From Trichopria drosophilae (Eukaryota > Arthropoda > Insecta > Hymenoptera > Diapriidae): a stretch of 64,000 nucleotides of DNA. Position 1 is the stretch's first letter, and each line of letters begins with the position of its first letter. Made by a program: the position numbers and the translations under genes. The stretch is from assembly GCA_030407085.1 (NCBI GenBank), contig CM059587.1, forward strand, positions 92,003,001 to 92,067,000. Reading direction: 5' to 3'. Under the pieces are notes generated by a model. It saw only the letters and a list, made by a program, of their open reading frames with translations. It did no database searches and had not been told where the DNA came from. This document shows positions 22,564-33,946 of this stretch, one piece after another.

Positions 22564-23265
22564 TATTACATTTTCAACTTTCACTTGAATGTATTTTTAT
22601 CAGATTTTAAACTAATCATTTCTTTAGTTTTTATCGATAAAAATAAGGCATGTATTATCTTAAGTGCTACAAGATGGAAAAGCTGACTTTTATCGGTTTT
22701 TTGTTACTTTCTTTGATGATACATTTTTTACATAAAAATTCCATTGTCATCGACATCACTAACAAGTTTTTTTATTATAATAAGTTTGTATTGTTAGTAG
22801 GAGAGCTGTTCTAGCTGTGATAATCTGACTGCTTCCGGTTATGGAATTATCGTCAAATATATATTAAAATACCTGCTTCGACTCTGCATTGAAAATTTAA
22901 CATGAGATTCCTGATAGCTTATTACTTCATCGATTTCATCGAATTATTAGCATTCTTCCCCTTATTTTAGATTATTATTAACGATTTTCTACGGGTTCAC
23001 ATTGTATTTTATGAATAATTGCACTTTTAAGGTAATAATTAATTCAACGTGAAACAGCGATATCCACTTCCTTTAATGAAATCACTGGTTTCCAATGAGA
23101 AATATATTTTCATTTAATGGTGTTTTTTATTAGAAATCAGTTATTCACTGAATTCTTATATTATAAATTCGTGAGAATCAAAAGATATAATGTTGATTTC
23201 TAGTCCATAATGTAGGTTTTCTTGAGTTTACTGATAAGAATACATTTCTTAAAAGCACAATAAAT
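22564..23265. other. Spacer, nothing recognised
   Basis: AT-rich, with no exon or paired repeat found. Confidence 0.4.
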
Positions 23266-23500
23266 CGTTGCCATTATCATTGCCATCGCTGTATTCATCT
23301 TCATCGTTGGTATGCTCATAATCTTCCGCGTTATCGTCACTTTCATCCTCATCTTTATCACCAGTATCTTTAGAATCAGCGTCTTCATCATCGTGTTCAT
23401 CGACGTTATTAGCATCATCAACATCGTCATCAGTATGATAATTATAATCATCAACATAATCAACGGCATCATCATCATCATCATCATCATTCATCATTAT
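23266..23500. repeat. (ATC)n compound microsatellite
   Basis: A degenerate trinucleotide tract of ATC/TTC/GTC words ends in a pure (CAT)8-type run at about 23468-23491. All six frames stay open over it, giving Asp-rich or Met-rich or Ile-rich conceptual products. These are artefacts of the repeat. Confidence 0.9.
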
Positions 23501-24244
23501 AAATATAATAATTATGCATAATTTCAATATTGGTCATTTAAAATCATGTTTAGCTCCCTGTATGTTTAATATAATCTATCCTGCGTAAGATGATAAACAA
23601 AAAAAATGGACAGTTACACTAACTACGAAAAGTAGTGAATTCAACAAAAAAAAATTAGCAAATCCAATAATCCAATGTTTGTTGCAGCTAGTAATTTTAA
23701 ACAGTTACAATAACTCACGAAATTTGTAAAACCTGCTTCTTACTATTATTTATAGCTGATGTACCTAAGTACTACAAATTTTCGTAAGTATACACAATTA
23801 TCTGTATTATTTTTGTCCAGAATTCTCTCTGAATCTATGCCTTCACTAAAATTACGTAAAAATAAAGTAACAAATAATAATGTTCACATATAGTACTAAA
23901 CTATAATAGCTTTATATTAGCCATCATTGCACAGAAAAAATAAGTCTTAAAATTGTTACATCTTAAATTCATCATCGTGAGGCTTAATTTAAGCCCGAAA
24001 TAGACTAAAGAAAAAACTTTGACTATCGGAATTATTTTTAGGTGCATATTTGTTTAGGAAATTATATTACTAGCGTGTTTACTTTCTCAACTTTAATGCA
24101 AAGATTTATAACTTGCCTGGAAATATTTACACAATGATTAAAACAAACAAGTCTTAATATCTGATTGACTAGATAAATATTGGAGAGAGAATATTATTGA
24201 TCTGAGTCTATTTATTATATTCCTTCTAATTTAAACTGACCAAA
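23501..24244. other. AT-rich sequence upstream of the exon candidate
   Basis: This would be the 5' UTR or promoter side of the exon candidate at 24245. I see no convincing TATA/initiator pair. Confidence 0.35.
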
Positions 24245-24461
24245 ATGTCGAGTATCAACTACTATAATCGTTCATACATTAACAGCCAAGTGTACGAACA
24301 TTGCTCATCAATTGCAGATGCCTTTTACGTCCAATTAACGAAGCTGAAACTGTCTTTTGACTTAATGAAAATGGGCGAACAATGGACATTCTATTGTATA
24401 TTGGCCTTGATTTTCTGTATACCCACATCATATCAACCACATTTGAACAAAATGTTTGTAG
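24245..24461 (+). CDS. Candidate first coding exon of an unidentified membrane protein
   Basis: An ATG in the context CCAAAATGTCG, close to the insect start consensus, opens 72 codons. The sequence begins MSSINYYNRSYINSQVYEH, continues with SIADAFYVQLTKLKLSFDL, and then has a hydrophobic segment, WTFYCILALIFCIPTSY (about residues 46-62), that could be a signal anchor or membrane span. Third codon positions use C and G more often than the flanks, and Ser, Tyr and Cys are spread as in a real protein. Two donors are possible: TTT|GTAGGT at 24458 (phase 0) or GTAG|GTATTT at 24462 (phase 1). Without a splice the frame stops at 24493. I do not recognise the family. A chance ORF is possible, but the start context and donors argue for a real exon. 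Confidence 0.45.
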
Positions 24462-24575
24462 GTATTTTTTTAAATAATTGTATATTTTTATAATAATTGA
24501 AATACATTTTTGTTTACCAATTATCGGTTAAATAATGCAGTCATAATGATTGAAATAGTATATTTCGTTACTAGT

Positions 24576-25070
24576 ACGGGAAACCCGAATTCCCGCACTG
24601 CTGCTAGTTTTAGTATACGAATGCGGGAAATGGAGTTTCCCTGACCATCATAGTAAAGGATTTGTACATTATTAAAGTAAGTACGTGAAGTAGGTGATTT
24701 AAGCACGAGTGAACTGAATGCTATTTGTTATACTTCGAAACTTTTCACGCTCTGATTTGAGTGTCAAAAGTACTTCACGTACTGTCTGTAATGTTCAAAG
24801 TAGAGTGTGCAAATCGTCATCTTTGCACACTAAAAACAGTATCCGGAATTGAAAAATATTATATTTCGTTATAAGTGCGGGAAATGCAATTTCCCACACG
24901 ATTAATGATTCTCACCAAAACCATTCGAGTGCGATCAATGACCGCCGTGTATCGGCCAAAATATTTTGAGATAAAGCACGAGAAATTGTTAATTCCCGCA
25001 ATTTTTTTATTTCCCGTACAAGGCGTGAAGAAAATTACATTTCCCACATTACAATCAGAGCGGGAAATCA
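24576..25070. repeat. Cluster of GCGGGAAAT..ATTTCCCGC palindromes
   Basis: At least three imperfect palindromes occur: 24576-24597, 24623-24641 and 24875-24897 (GCGGGAAATGCAATTTCCCA). Further half or degenerate sites lie at 24977-24999, 25009, 25036 and 25059. Two units share the upstream phrase ATATTTCGTTA (about 24561 and 24861), so part of the cluster arose by duplication about 300 bp apart. The half site GCGGGAAA resembles E2F/DP sites, and GGGAAAT..ATTTCCC resembles Rel-type sites; either would be regulatory. A repeat-derived origin is equally possible. Confidence 0.55.
24681..24713 (+). repeat. CGTGAAGTAGGTGATTTA dispersed repeat, copy 1
   Basis: CGTGAAGTAGGTGATTTA followed by a CACGAGTGAA block recurs at 27851-27883. 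Part of it (AGTACGTGAAGTA, 24680-24692) also has a perfect inverted partner at 24771-24783. Confidence 0.7.
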
Positions 25071-25265
25071 TTCAAGATTTGCCGTAGAACGATTTTAAAA
25101 TGGTTTTAGCACTTATGACCCATTCTTTTCAAGTTTTGTCAGTTTTGGACTGCAACAAACAGATGTTTACGCGTTCGAAAGGTCCCCTGAGATCGTAATT
25201 AAAAGCCTTACGAGAATTTCGAATCGCTGTCAGGTTTAACAGTGAATAATTAGTCAATTATTTCC

Positions 25266-25433
25266 ATGGCATCTCAAGTCGACTTAACCAGTTTCGTAAA
25301 GGAGACGACATTCTCTGGTGCGAAAGACGGAAGACGTTCCGAATCCTCCAAAATCGCAGTGACGTTCCAAGTTACGATCCCGGTTCACTTGTCAAGAGTC
25401 GGGTGGGAGTGGATGCACCGCATTGCACGGTAG
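25266..25433 (+). CDS. Small ORF of 55 codons, weak candidate
   Basis: ATG in the context TTTCCATGGC opens a frame starting MASQVDLTSFVKETTFSG. It runs through KIAVTFQVTIPVHLSRVG to a TAG stop. It lies in a GC-richer patch (about 25190-25520) that differs from its AT-rich flanks, which is the main support. No homologous family comes to mind, there is no poly(A) signal or splice context, and random ORFs of this size are expected. The patch may instead be conserved noncoding sequence. Confidence 0.18.
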   Translation: MASQVDLTSFVKETTFSGAKDGRRSESSKIAVTFQVTIPVHLSRVGWEWMHRIAR

Positions 25434-25792
25434 ACCGGGAATTTAATGGAATGCCCCTGACGCCGTCGATTAACCCAAATTCATTCTTGCCGATCCCACG
25501 GCTAGACTGGGCCAAAAGCTTTCGTTTCCTACTGAGTTTATGAGAGGAAGTGAGAGGAAGAGAAAAGTAGAGAAAGAGAACGAGATGTGGAGATAAAAAG
25601 AGAGGAAGGACAGAAAATATGCCAGAATGTTTGAGTTTCAAATCCCAAGATTATGTCGATGTCACGTACAATTCCACACTCGATTTGCAACAGCTGCAAA
25701 TTATTTAGTGGATGAATACGATACTAAATTATGTGTCAATGGGAGATTTTGTTAAGATCTTATCGTCAACTGTTCCGTAGATGCGAACAGCA

Positions 25793-26412
25793 ATTTTCAC
25801 CGAAAATATCGGTGATATAGTGAGATAGGATCATTAATCGGTAATGATCGTTTATGAACACACTTGACATTGATGTAAACCAATAAAAACAGAGAGAAAT
25901 TTTGATCCAAAATATCGGTGACTGTAGATGCATAATAATAAATAGGAGTGTTATCAGTCACAGTATTGACGAGCAAATATAAAATGTCCATATGTTAGAA
26001 CATTAATACAGGTTATTGTCACAAAAAACGTCAATTCCGACATCAGTTGTGGCTGGCGCATGAATATCCCATGTGATCATCTATTTTTTAGGTGATCTTC
26101 ACCCAAATGCCAATTGCTACATTCCAAACTATTTTTTTAGAGACACCATTATTATGGGTTCCACTCATTGTTGTGTAAGGTGTTCGTTATCAGCTATCTG
26201 ATATCGAATCATGGTGACGTCTCTATAGCACTTGTATCTTCAATACCGTAGGGCACAGAAAAAAATGTGATTGCATCGGTTTTAAGCGTGTCAGACACTG
26301 AGATAACCGGTGCCGTCACTAACGTCTACAGTGTTAATAAACAAAGTTACAAGTTATTTTCACTAAAAATATCAGTGCTAATATACTGTGAGGTAGGATG
26401 ATTAATGGATAC
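25793..26412 (+). repeat. Diverged direct duplication with CACCGAAAATATCGGTG palindrome
   Basis: 25793-25850 (CACCGAAAATATCGGTGATA, GTGAGATAGGATCATTAAT) resembles 26356-26412 (CACTAAAAATATCAGTGCTA, GTGAGGTAGGATGATTAAT). A third AAAATATCGGTGACTG occurs at about 25910. The first core is a near-perfect palindrome with 6-bp arms. It is probably an old tandem or dispersed repeat with a period near 560 bp. Confidence 0.5.
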
Positions 26413-27787
26413 GGAGCATTTGTGGACAATTGAGCATTAAATTATGAAATCAGTAATGCTGATCTTTATGTGGCACCTTCCGTTTCAATAGTATCGATCA
26501 CTGGGAAAATACGTGATCACATTGGTTATTTGTGTTCCAAGCACAGGAATAATTAGTGACGCTCCAAACGTCTAAGTGTGAAGTTATAGAATTCAATTTA
26601 ATAACATTATTCGTTGTCATTGAGGTAAAACTAAAGCTGTGAAAATTATTATATTTATATACTATATGCGAGGTTAATATTCTAACAAATAGGTTGCCTG
26701 ACAATTCTCCTAACATGTCATCGTTTACAAAGTATCAAAAACAGAAACCTTTTCAGGCTAAATATTGCTTAACGCCTGGTTAGGATCATGGACTGATCAG
26801 GATTTAATAAGGCATGCTCGATGAGGCAATCGTTATTAGTTCTTAATTATTAAACTGGCATGCACAGTTATTAAATATTGAGGACATTCGTATTGAGAAT
26901 TTATCATTTGAGATTATAAACTTCTAACTTGAGTAATATTAATATTTCCTATTAATAAATTAAGAAACTCTTATTACAAAATTATAAATCGATTCCTAGC
27001 TGCCACTGAAATACAAGACTATTAAAATTAACTAAATTAACAAAAAACCAAGTTTTACGAAAATTACAGATTAAACAAATTGTTTGTTTGGATGATGTTA
27101 AGCCGAATATCGAAAATTTAAGTGAGACCTGAAAGAAATTTTACTCCAGCCTGATATGAGGGAGTTTGATCAGGTCATATTAATCATTACATTTCTGATC
27201 AGGCCCTGATGTATATTCAAGCAATATAATCAGAATCTGACTAGGTCTAAACTAAAATTTCTACTCGGAATAGTTGAATCATGTTCGTTAACAAACAATG
27301 TCTAAATAACGGATGCAATTCAGAATTTACCATTACGGAAAGTATTGTTCAAAACTGTTAATCTGCTATTCGATTCCAATCCTAATGATCGAATTAACCG
27401 AGTAATCTAGCGGTCCTCTATATAAAGCTTTTCAGTAATTATGGTTGAAAGACTCTAGAGTAATTTATTAGAGTGACCAAATCGTCAATATTTACTTCTT
27501 CTAAAAGATCCTAGTCAAATGTTCGGGAGTGGAGAACTTAACTTTCTAAATGGTATTCGTAAGTGTTTAAACTGTTAAACTGAATTAGATTAGTTAAATA
27601 ATTACTGGAATCGTAGAAAATATTATTTGGAGATTATATCACACGATGAAATTAATCAATTTCAAAACAAAATTGGAATCATAAATTATAAATTTAAATT
27701 TATCGACCACTTTAGTACCATATAAATTAAAATATAATATAAAGTTAAACATAAAGAAACAAGTAAATAAATATATACATTAATTTT
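26413..27787. other. Spacer with several TGATCAGG words
   Basis: Near-palindromic CTGATCAGG-type words occur at about 26795, 27170 and 27203. No element ends or exon could be defined. Confidence 0.35.
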
Positions 27788-27825
27788 CAGCCTCTTTCTC
27801 TGGACCCTCTTCAGAAATGTTAATC
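27788..27825 (-). repeat. CTGAAGAGGGTC motif, retroelement 3'-end type
   Basis: On the minus strand TTTCTGAAGAGGGTCCAGAG precedes AAAGAGGCTGAAAATT. Similar CTGAAGA...GAAA stretches at 35479-35520 and 46940-46980 recall the conserved non-coding segment, with a hammerhead-like core, found at ends of Penelope-like elements. Assignment is tentative. Confidence 0.35.
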
Positions 27826-27850
27826 CAATAATAGAACATTATAATACTAG

Positions 27851-27883
27851 TGCGTGAAGTAGGTGATTTACACACGAGTGAAA
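27851..27883 (+). repeat. CGTGAAGTAGGTGATTTA dispersed repeat, copy 2
   Basis: It matches 24681-24713 over about 30 bp with only a few differences. Confidence 0.7.
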
Positions 27884-28164
27884 CAATGGGATTTTCTGTC
27901 CAGTTAAATATAAAAACGTAATATTTTTGTAGATTTGGGCATAAATGAGATCTAGTTTGTAATTACTTTATTGCATCATCAAATTAACTGAGGTTAAATT
28001 GCATTTAACAGTGGCCGATCATATTTCGACGATATAGTATTGTAGTCAGTGTCCTACGAAATCAAACATCAAACGAAATCTCATGTGATCAAATTCCATT
28101 CATACGAACAAACAAAATTTCTGTTATGGACATGTTGACAGACGTTACTATGTTATATCTAACT

Positions 28165-28284
28165 GTACGGATAAAAATAAATAGTTAGTAATATTATATA
28201 CAGATAGTAAAATTAAATAAAAGTCACATATCTGTATCTTATTATACTATCTAGTTGGTAGTTCCAACTATTTCATTTTTTCGT
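28165..28284. mobile_element. MITE-like repeat, TAGTTRGAACTACTA family, copy 3
   Basis: The left end is GTACGGATAAAAATAAATAG. The reverse-complemented right end is ACGAAAAAATGAAATAGTTG, then GAACTACCAACTAGATAG. The ends are inverted over about 20 bp with mismatches. This is the most compact copy in the window. Confidence 0.55.
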
Positions 28285-28615
28285 CTGGATTTAAGTAGAT
28301 CTAATATCGGATCGTTATGGATTTAGTATAAGATCTTGATTGTTACATTACGGAAGATTTTAAAGTAATTATACAGCCAAAAGTAAACTACACATGAACA
28401 TCGTTGTAAATGATATCTCCTACAACTTTTGTTTCACAGTTTTTGTGCTGTAACATGTTATTGAAACGTTACAACGATTTGTTTATAAAATTACACCTAC
28501 TTTACTTAATAACAAACAACTTTCCCTCAGTTAGAATTTTTCAAGCGAGATTTTGGAAATGTTTTTAATTCAATTTTTATTAAATATCTCTTAAAAATGT
28601 TGCAATTTATTCCAG

Positions 28616-28648
28616 ATCAAGCCGTTAGTCCCTGGACAAATACTTCAG
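28616..28648 (+). CDS. Candidate 33-nt microexon
   Basis: A good acceptor (TGCAATTTATTCCAG) and donor (CTTCAG|GTATAT) enclose 33 bases that are open in the frame IKPLVPGQILQ and keep phase 0 at both sides. That matches the phase-0 donor option of the exon at 24245 across a 4.2-kb intron. Such short splice-flanked stretches also arise by chance, so this is only a suggestion. Confidence 0.25.
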
Positions 28649-28649
28649 G

Positions 28650-29440
28650 TATATAAAATGGCACATAATTATTTTTAATTTTCAAGACGATAATGAAGAT
28701 TATATACGACAAGAATTCCGGTCCTATCATTTATCTTACATCCTTATTATTTACTAAAAATTAAACAAAATTATTTCGGCAAAGCTCGCAAAATAGTTGA
28801 AAAGCATTTAAAAAAATCTTTGTATTATGTGCACGAATTTTATATTTAAAAATTAAGTTTCAATTTTACGTTTGAGAAATTCAGTTACCTACAAAAGAAT
28901 TTCACGTCGCATATTCACATAATGTATATGCAATCATAAAAATACTAAACCACGAAAGAAAGAGAGACTCTGGATGCTTGCGGGTAGGTGTCTATTTCTG
29001 GGTGGCAAGCAACACCGAGCTGTCGTATACGAGCTTGCAAATATCGCATATCCGAGAAAACCACAAATGTGCTTAAATTACAGTCCACGATATAAACCAT
29101 TGCAAGTCTATCTTATGACAAATATATTCCGAATAAGAAGTTTACCATCTGAGATAATAAATTATAATTTACAATTTGTTTTGCACCCATTGAACAGTTT
29201 TGACTTTGGTTTAGTAGGTTCTTTCTGGTACAAAAATCTTTGAAATTATTACCAGTTGTAAAACGACAAAACGCAGTGATTTTATAGGTTATGAATCGAT
29301 TTTTTGTATATAAGTTAGTGTCATATAGGATTGTCGTTCAAACGTTGATGCTAATCTTAACGTTTAGAAAGTCAATAAACTATATGTTAACCACCTTTGA
29401 CTAAATCAACTGAGGCTATAAAAATATATTTACCTACCGT
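28650..29440. other. Spacer with an unsupported 89-codon frame
   Basis: An open frame at 28974-29243 includes RAVVYELANIAYPRKP and is somewhat less A/T-biased than its surroundings. It has no splice support and no recognisable family. I do not call it. Confidence 0.3.
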
Positions 29441-29449
29441 CAATCAAGT

Positions 29450-30440
29450 AGAAATCATGACATATGACAGCCCAAAGCAATTTACGAATTTCATGTTGCC
29501 CTATAAGTAGAAGTTCATTCTGGTAGGATTTTTCCCGCGGGATCTGAGTATGACCGCCAAAATATCCAATTGGCTCTAGTTTTTGACCAAACTCAAGGTC
29601 AAGGGATAAAAAATTCGATGTCAGGTATTTCAGGCATCCATTTAAAGATCCAAAAAATGCTGCTGTCCCACCAGTAAACGTCAATTCTTATTTTTCCCAC
29701 AGAATCAAAATATGTACACCAAAATAAACAATTGGACCTATTTTTTTTTACTAAATTGAAGGTTAAAGGGTCTAAGTGCGATTTAACATTTCGTACTTTT
29801 AAATAATTATAGCGATTATTAGTTTTATCTGCACCAGGATGAACAAATATAAATCAACGATTGATATTCAGTAGAGATTTTCGAGGTCAGTAAATACGAA
29901 TCTAATGCCATCATTTTTAAATTCCAATTGGTGTATATAATATGGCCGACCAACATTTTAAAAAAATGGTAATTCTGTATGACATTTGGTACACGAGGAT
30001 TTTTTGTGCCTCTAATTACGAATCAGATGTCAGATTTACAAAATTAAAAATTACGAATCCAATATTAGAGACCAAAATTAAAAAAAGTAATTTTGTCTAA
30101 ATTTTAGGTTTTTTTAAGTCCTTGATGATGCATATGCATCTGCTGTAAAATTTTCAAAATTGAAAATCACAGAATTATTATGTTAGGCGAAAATTAAAAA
30201 AAATTACAGTTTTTTATTTTGGTCGGTAATATTGGATCTGCCGTTTTGAATTTTGCAAATTTGATACTAGATTCGTAATAAGCGACTCCAAAATTCCAGT
30301 ATATCGAATATCAGATATAATTACCGTTTTCTTAATTTGTCGGTCATATTGGATCCGACATTTTGAATTTTAAAATCTAACATCAGATTCATAATCAGCG
30401 ATTTCAAAAAACCCTGTACACTAAAATATCGAACAAAATT
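29450..30440. repeat. Array of ATGGCGG/GGATCC-family repeat units
   Basis: Repeated phrases include CCAAAATATCCAATTGG (about 29557) and CCAAAATAAACAATTGGAC (about 29719), both followed by a TTTTTGACCAAA/AAGGTCAAGGG-like block. Further on are TATAATATGGCCGACCAAC (about 29937), ATTGGATCTGCCGTTTTG (about 30232) and ATTGGATCCGACATTTTG (about 30349), each followed by TCAGATTCATAATCAGCGA-like sequence. The spacing of about 110-165 bp suggests decayed tandem units. The 84-codon minus-strand frame at 29430-29684 lies within the array and is not conserved between units. Confidence 0.6.
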
Positions 30441-30878
30441 CATGACTGAAAGGGTTAAGATGAAACTTAAAAATACGTTTAGCACGTCCCTAAGTTAATT
30501 GCGATGTAAAATAATATAAAAAAAGTTTTTAAAATATACCTTTTTAGATGTATATATTTAGAACTAATAAATGGCATATAATCATCTGTTTTTTTTTGTA
30601 GAAATTACAGGTACACGTCATATTTATGTTTCTAAGATAAGAATAAAACATAAAATGGCTTTGAAATAATAACGAGGTAGGAAAAAACTTTAAATAAAGA
30701 ATAAACCAAATAATTTTCTCTCCTCCTATTTGTTAATTTTTTGTGGTATGTACTTACACGTTGCCATTTTATATTTTGAAGATGAATTCATAATCAGCGA
30801 TGCAAATGTCACATTAAACATTCGTATTATTTTCAGTTGCTGAACCTAATTTGTCATCCGATTTTAGATTCCTATGCA

Positions 30879-31134
30879 TAGTCCCCCCCCCCCAATATTT
30901 GCTACCCCTTAATATTTGCCACTGAGTCCCTCCCAATATTAGTCTTGCCCCTCGATTGCTGTTCTCCACCAAATCTTACGGAGCGGTAATTCTGTGGTAA
31001 TATCCCACATGCGCAACGTAGAAAAAGTATTGGCGCGCATATGGGGAAAATTTCTTCCCCTCACTAGACGAATACTGGGATGGTTATAAAAGGACAGAAA
31101 AGACGGGCGAGGCAAATATTGGGGGGAACCACTG
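30879..31134. mobile_element. MITE, CCCCCAATATTTG family, copy 2
   Basis: Same orientation as 11869-12114. Shared blocks are CCCCAATATTTGCTA, CGGAGCGGTAATTCTGTGG, TTGGCGCGCATATGG and CAAATATTGGGGGG. The right end ACTG|TA is intact; the left end has mutated to ATAGTCCC and carries an 11-base C run. Confidence 0.75.
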
Positions 31135-31136
31135 TA

Positions 31137-32478
31137 TTTACTAATTCCAATAATAGTAAAAACTTGTTGAAAATTATTTTAATTTGTCAATATTAAAAGT
31201 GTCTTTTCGTCATATTAACTTCTCCATTTTTAATAATTTGACTCAAAATATAATGAGTAAATACAGTTAATTTGACTCCAATGAATTATCTGACAATTGA
31301 TTTAATTAGTAAGGTAATTCACGACTGTCTAATCTCGAAGTACGAAAGCTTCTAAATTGAAAATTTTTTATTTTTATTCGCCATTATGGTTTCGTTCTTT
31401 TGACTTTTTAACTGAAAAGTGAATCTTTCTAAATGTACTTGCATAATAAATAAAATTTTCACAATATTCTTTTAGTTTAGTCAAAGTTTTATATTTTCCT
31501 TGGCATTGAGAGAAGATTATTTTGGTTCTAGATAATTTTATTATTCATCTATCGAAAATTTTAGTAATTTAAATCGTACCACAATATACCAAAATTATTT
31601 TATTATTATCAAAGCGAATACTTTAAAAGAAATATTATTTCGATATTTCTTGATACAAATCATATTTCTTACATGGCATGGTATTATTGGCAATGTAATA
31701 AAGGCAGATCTCGCGATTTTTTATCTGGTAATGACGTTACCGCATCGTGGCTTATTTATTGCAGGACTTTTTATCTTTTCTTTTTATACCTCGGGAGAAC
31801 CGCTCATACATATACGCCACATAGATATTCTTCGTTGAATTATTTATTTTCTTATTTATTTTTCCAATGCAACATTCATTCTATTCCATCGCTTTCCTCT
31901 TGTTACACAACCTTCTATCTCATTGCACTCCAACAATTATTTCGAACTTTTCTGTTACAACTTCCCATCTCTTTCCTTTCTTTTGCCCATTAATTTCCTA
32001 TCTTTCCCTTTCAGTCATTAATTCTCGGGAACTTTACTCGATTTAAAAGTATTCGTACTTCCAACATTTTCAATGTTTGGTTTACGACAAAAGTTTTCAA
32101 TAGCAGTTAAATTTAATTTCGTATGCAGGTTATAATGCATTGTTAATGTTTTAAATATTAGCAATTTTATTATCGAGCGATTTATTTGGTACCGGAGAAA
32201 ATATTAGACTTTTCGACGTCGTTTATGTCTAATTTGGTGAATGAACAAATGCACAAATGAATTTTTATTTTCTTAGCAATTCAACTGATGGAAATCAAAA
32301 CAAAATAAGATAACTCTTTTATACTTAAGGTGAAGTCCTAATTACAAATGAGCCGGTTCAAATATTAATGCTCTATGTAAAAAAATTATTCGAAAAAATA
32401 AAATTTACTTAAAATATGATACATTTGTTAAATATCAGCAAATATTTCTTCAATCAAAGTATATGTTCCTCTTGACGC
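31137..32478. other. AT-rich spacer, nothing firm
   Basis: Overlapping frames at 31650-31993 are hydrophobic but lack usable splice sites (the only donor/acceptor pair encloses about 35 bp). A pyrimidine-rich patch lies at 31890-32010. Confidence 0.4.
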
Positions 32479-32480
32479 TA

Positions 32481-32648
32481 CACTCTTAAAACAGTCTTCG
32501 TGAGTCGTCTTGCGGCAAGTGGAATCCACTTTCGGTAATTGGAAATCCGTTTACCGCAAGTGGACTTAATCTCCTTGATCATATAAGAAGAGGATTTCCA
32601 CTTGCGGCAAGAAGATTCCGCTTGCGGCAAAATAACTTTTTAAGAGTG
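32481..32648. mobile_element. TA-flanked MITE, 168 bp, CACTCTTAAAA ends
   Basis: The left end is CACTCTTAAAACAG and the reverse-complemented right end is CACTCTTAAAAAG, 11 bp identical. TA flanks both sides (32479-32480 and 32649-32650). The interior has several copies of CTTGCGGCAAG/CTTGCCGCAAG-type words, which let most of the element fold back. No coding capacity. Confidence 0.8.
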
Positions 32649-32759
32649 TATTAAAATAATTGTGGGACATATCACGTCAGCAGTGTATCGAAAATTGGGA
32701 TTAACTTATCAATATGTTTGAGGGCTCAAAATATTGTTCAGGCCATACGCTTTAAAAAA

Positions 32760-33660
32760 AGTTGCGGCCTTTTAGATAATCCATTATGGGCATAAAATAT
32801 GGCGCCTGGAAACTGCGGTTTTATGGAACATCTAACCAAAACGGTCGTAATATGTTCTAATGTGAGGAATGTACGTCAAAAAAGTATGTAAAATTCACTT
32901 CGAGAGTTATTGTTGTGAACGCTAATAGAATTCCGAATACAGAATGGCGGATCCAAAATGGCGGAACCAAAATGGCGATGTTACACCACCACCAATTCCA
33001 TTTTATCGCAACAAATAGTTTAAGACCATTTTAAAGGACTGATATAAGCTTTCTAAATACCATTGGATATTATTATAATCTCGAAATTCAAAATGACGTA
33101 TAAAGGTGGCGAACTTAGACGGATAATTCTGAATCTGATAAACCAAAAAAATATAAGAATCATGTGCACAAATGCTAACTACCCTGCGAAAAAAAATTGT
33201 GTATGATTGTCATGAAACAGGTTTTCAGTGAGATAGACATGAAAATTATGTGAGACTTTCGTAAGAATCTAGTGAGTCTCTAATAACGATTCTATTGATA
33301 CTTTAAGTTAATCTGAAATTGTTCACTGTCTTAAAATAAGTTTACTGACGGTATAATATCCGCCATTTTGGATCTAACATTTTGAATTTTGAGATTTCGG
33401 GATTAAAATAAGATTCAGCGGCCTCGAAACTCTCCACGTTTATACTTTCATGATATCTACAATCATGTGTTGCGGTAAAATGGGTTTTATGATTGTACAA
33501 GATCCGCCATTTTGTATTTGGAATTTCATTAGATTTGCAATAAATAGTCCCAAAGTGAGTTTTGCATGCTTCTTCGATATATATTTATTAAATTAGAATA
33601 TTTTATTACCGTTTTGGTTGAGGATCCATGAAACTGTGGATTTCAGGTGCCATACTTTAT
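32760..33660. repeat. Cluster of ATGGCGG/GGATCC-family repeats, both orientations
   Basis: GAATGGCGGATCCAAAATGG (about 32942) is in one orientation; CCGCCATTTTGGATC (about 33361) and GATCCGCCATTTTGT (about 33500) are in the other. Between them lie AGATTCAGCGGCCTCGAAAC and GTCGTAATATG-like phrases shared with other clusters. No exon is apparent. Confidence 0.6.
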
Positions 33661-33946
33661 GCGCCATATTTGATTTTCGAAAAGGCCTGAATGTTTTTGA
33701 AAGCACTTGACCCCATGAGCATTTTGAGCAAACTTTGGGTGCACTGCGAGAAATGTTTGTTTAGAGTTAATGTAATAGTTTAGTAAAGTTAACAGAATTT
33801 AGATTTTGATCATAAGGTAAATTACTTTATCTCAAAGTTACCGTAATCTCAGATTCAGTTAAATTTGTTATGTTAATAGTTAATATAAGAATTTTAAATG
33901 TTAACGTGCTTACAGTTTCACCGAAACATAGATAAATAGAAACATA

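Noticed and set aside
23200..23527. Asp-rich, Met-rich and Ile-rich open frames on both strands
   Set aside because: All lie on an (ATC)n compound microsatellite that keeps every frame open; no coding signal beyond the repeat.
31650..31993. Two overlapping hydrophobic plus-strand frames
   Set aside because: The only donor/acceptor pair encloses about 35 bp, too short for an intron, and no family resemblance was seen.
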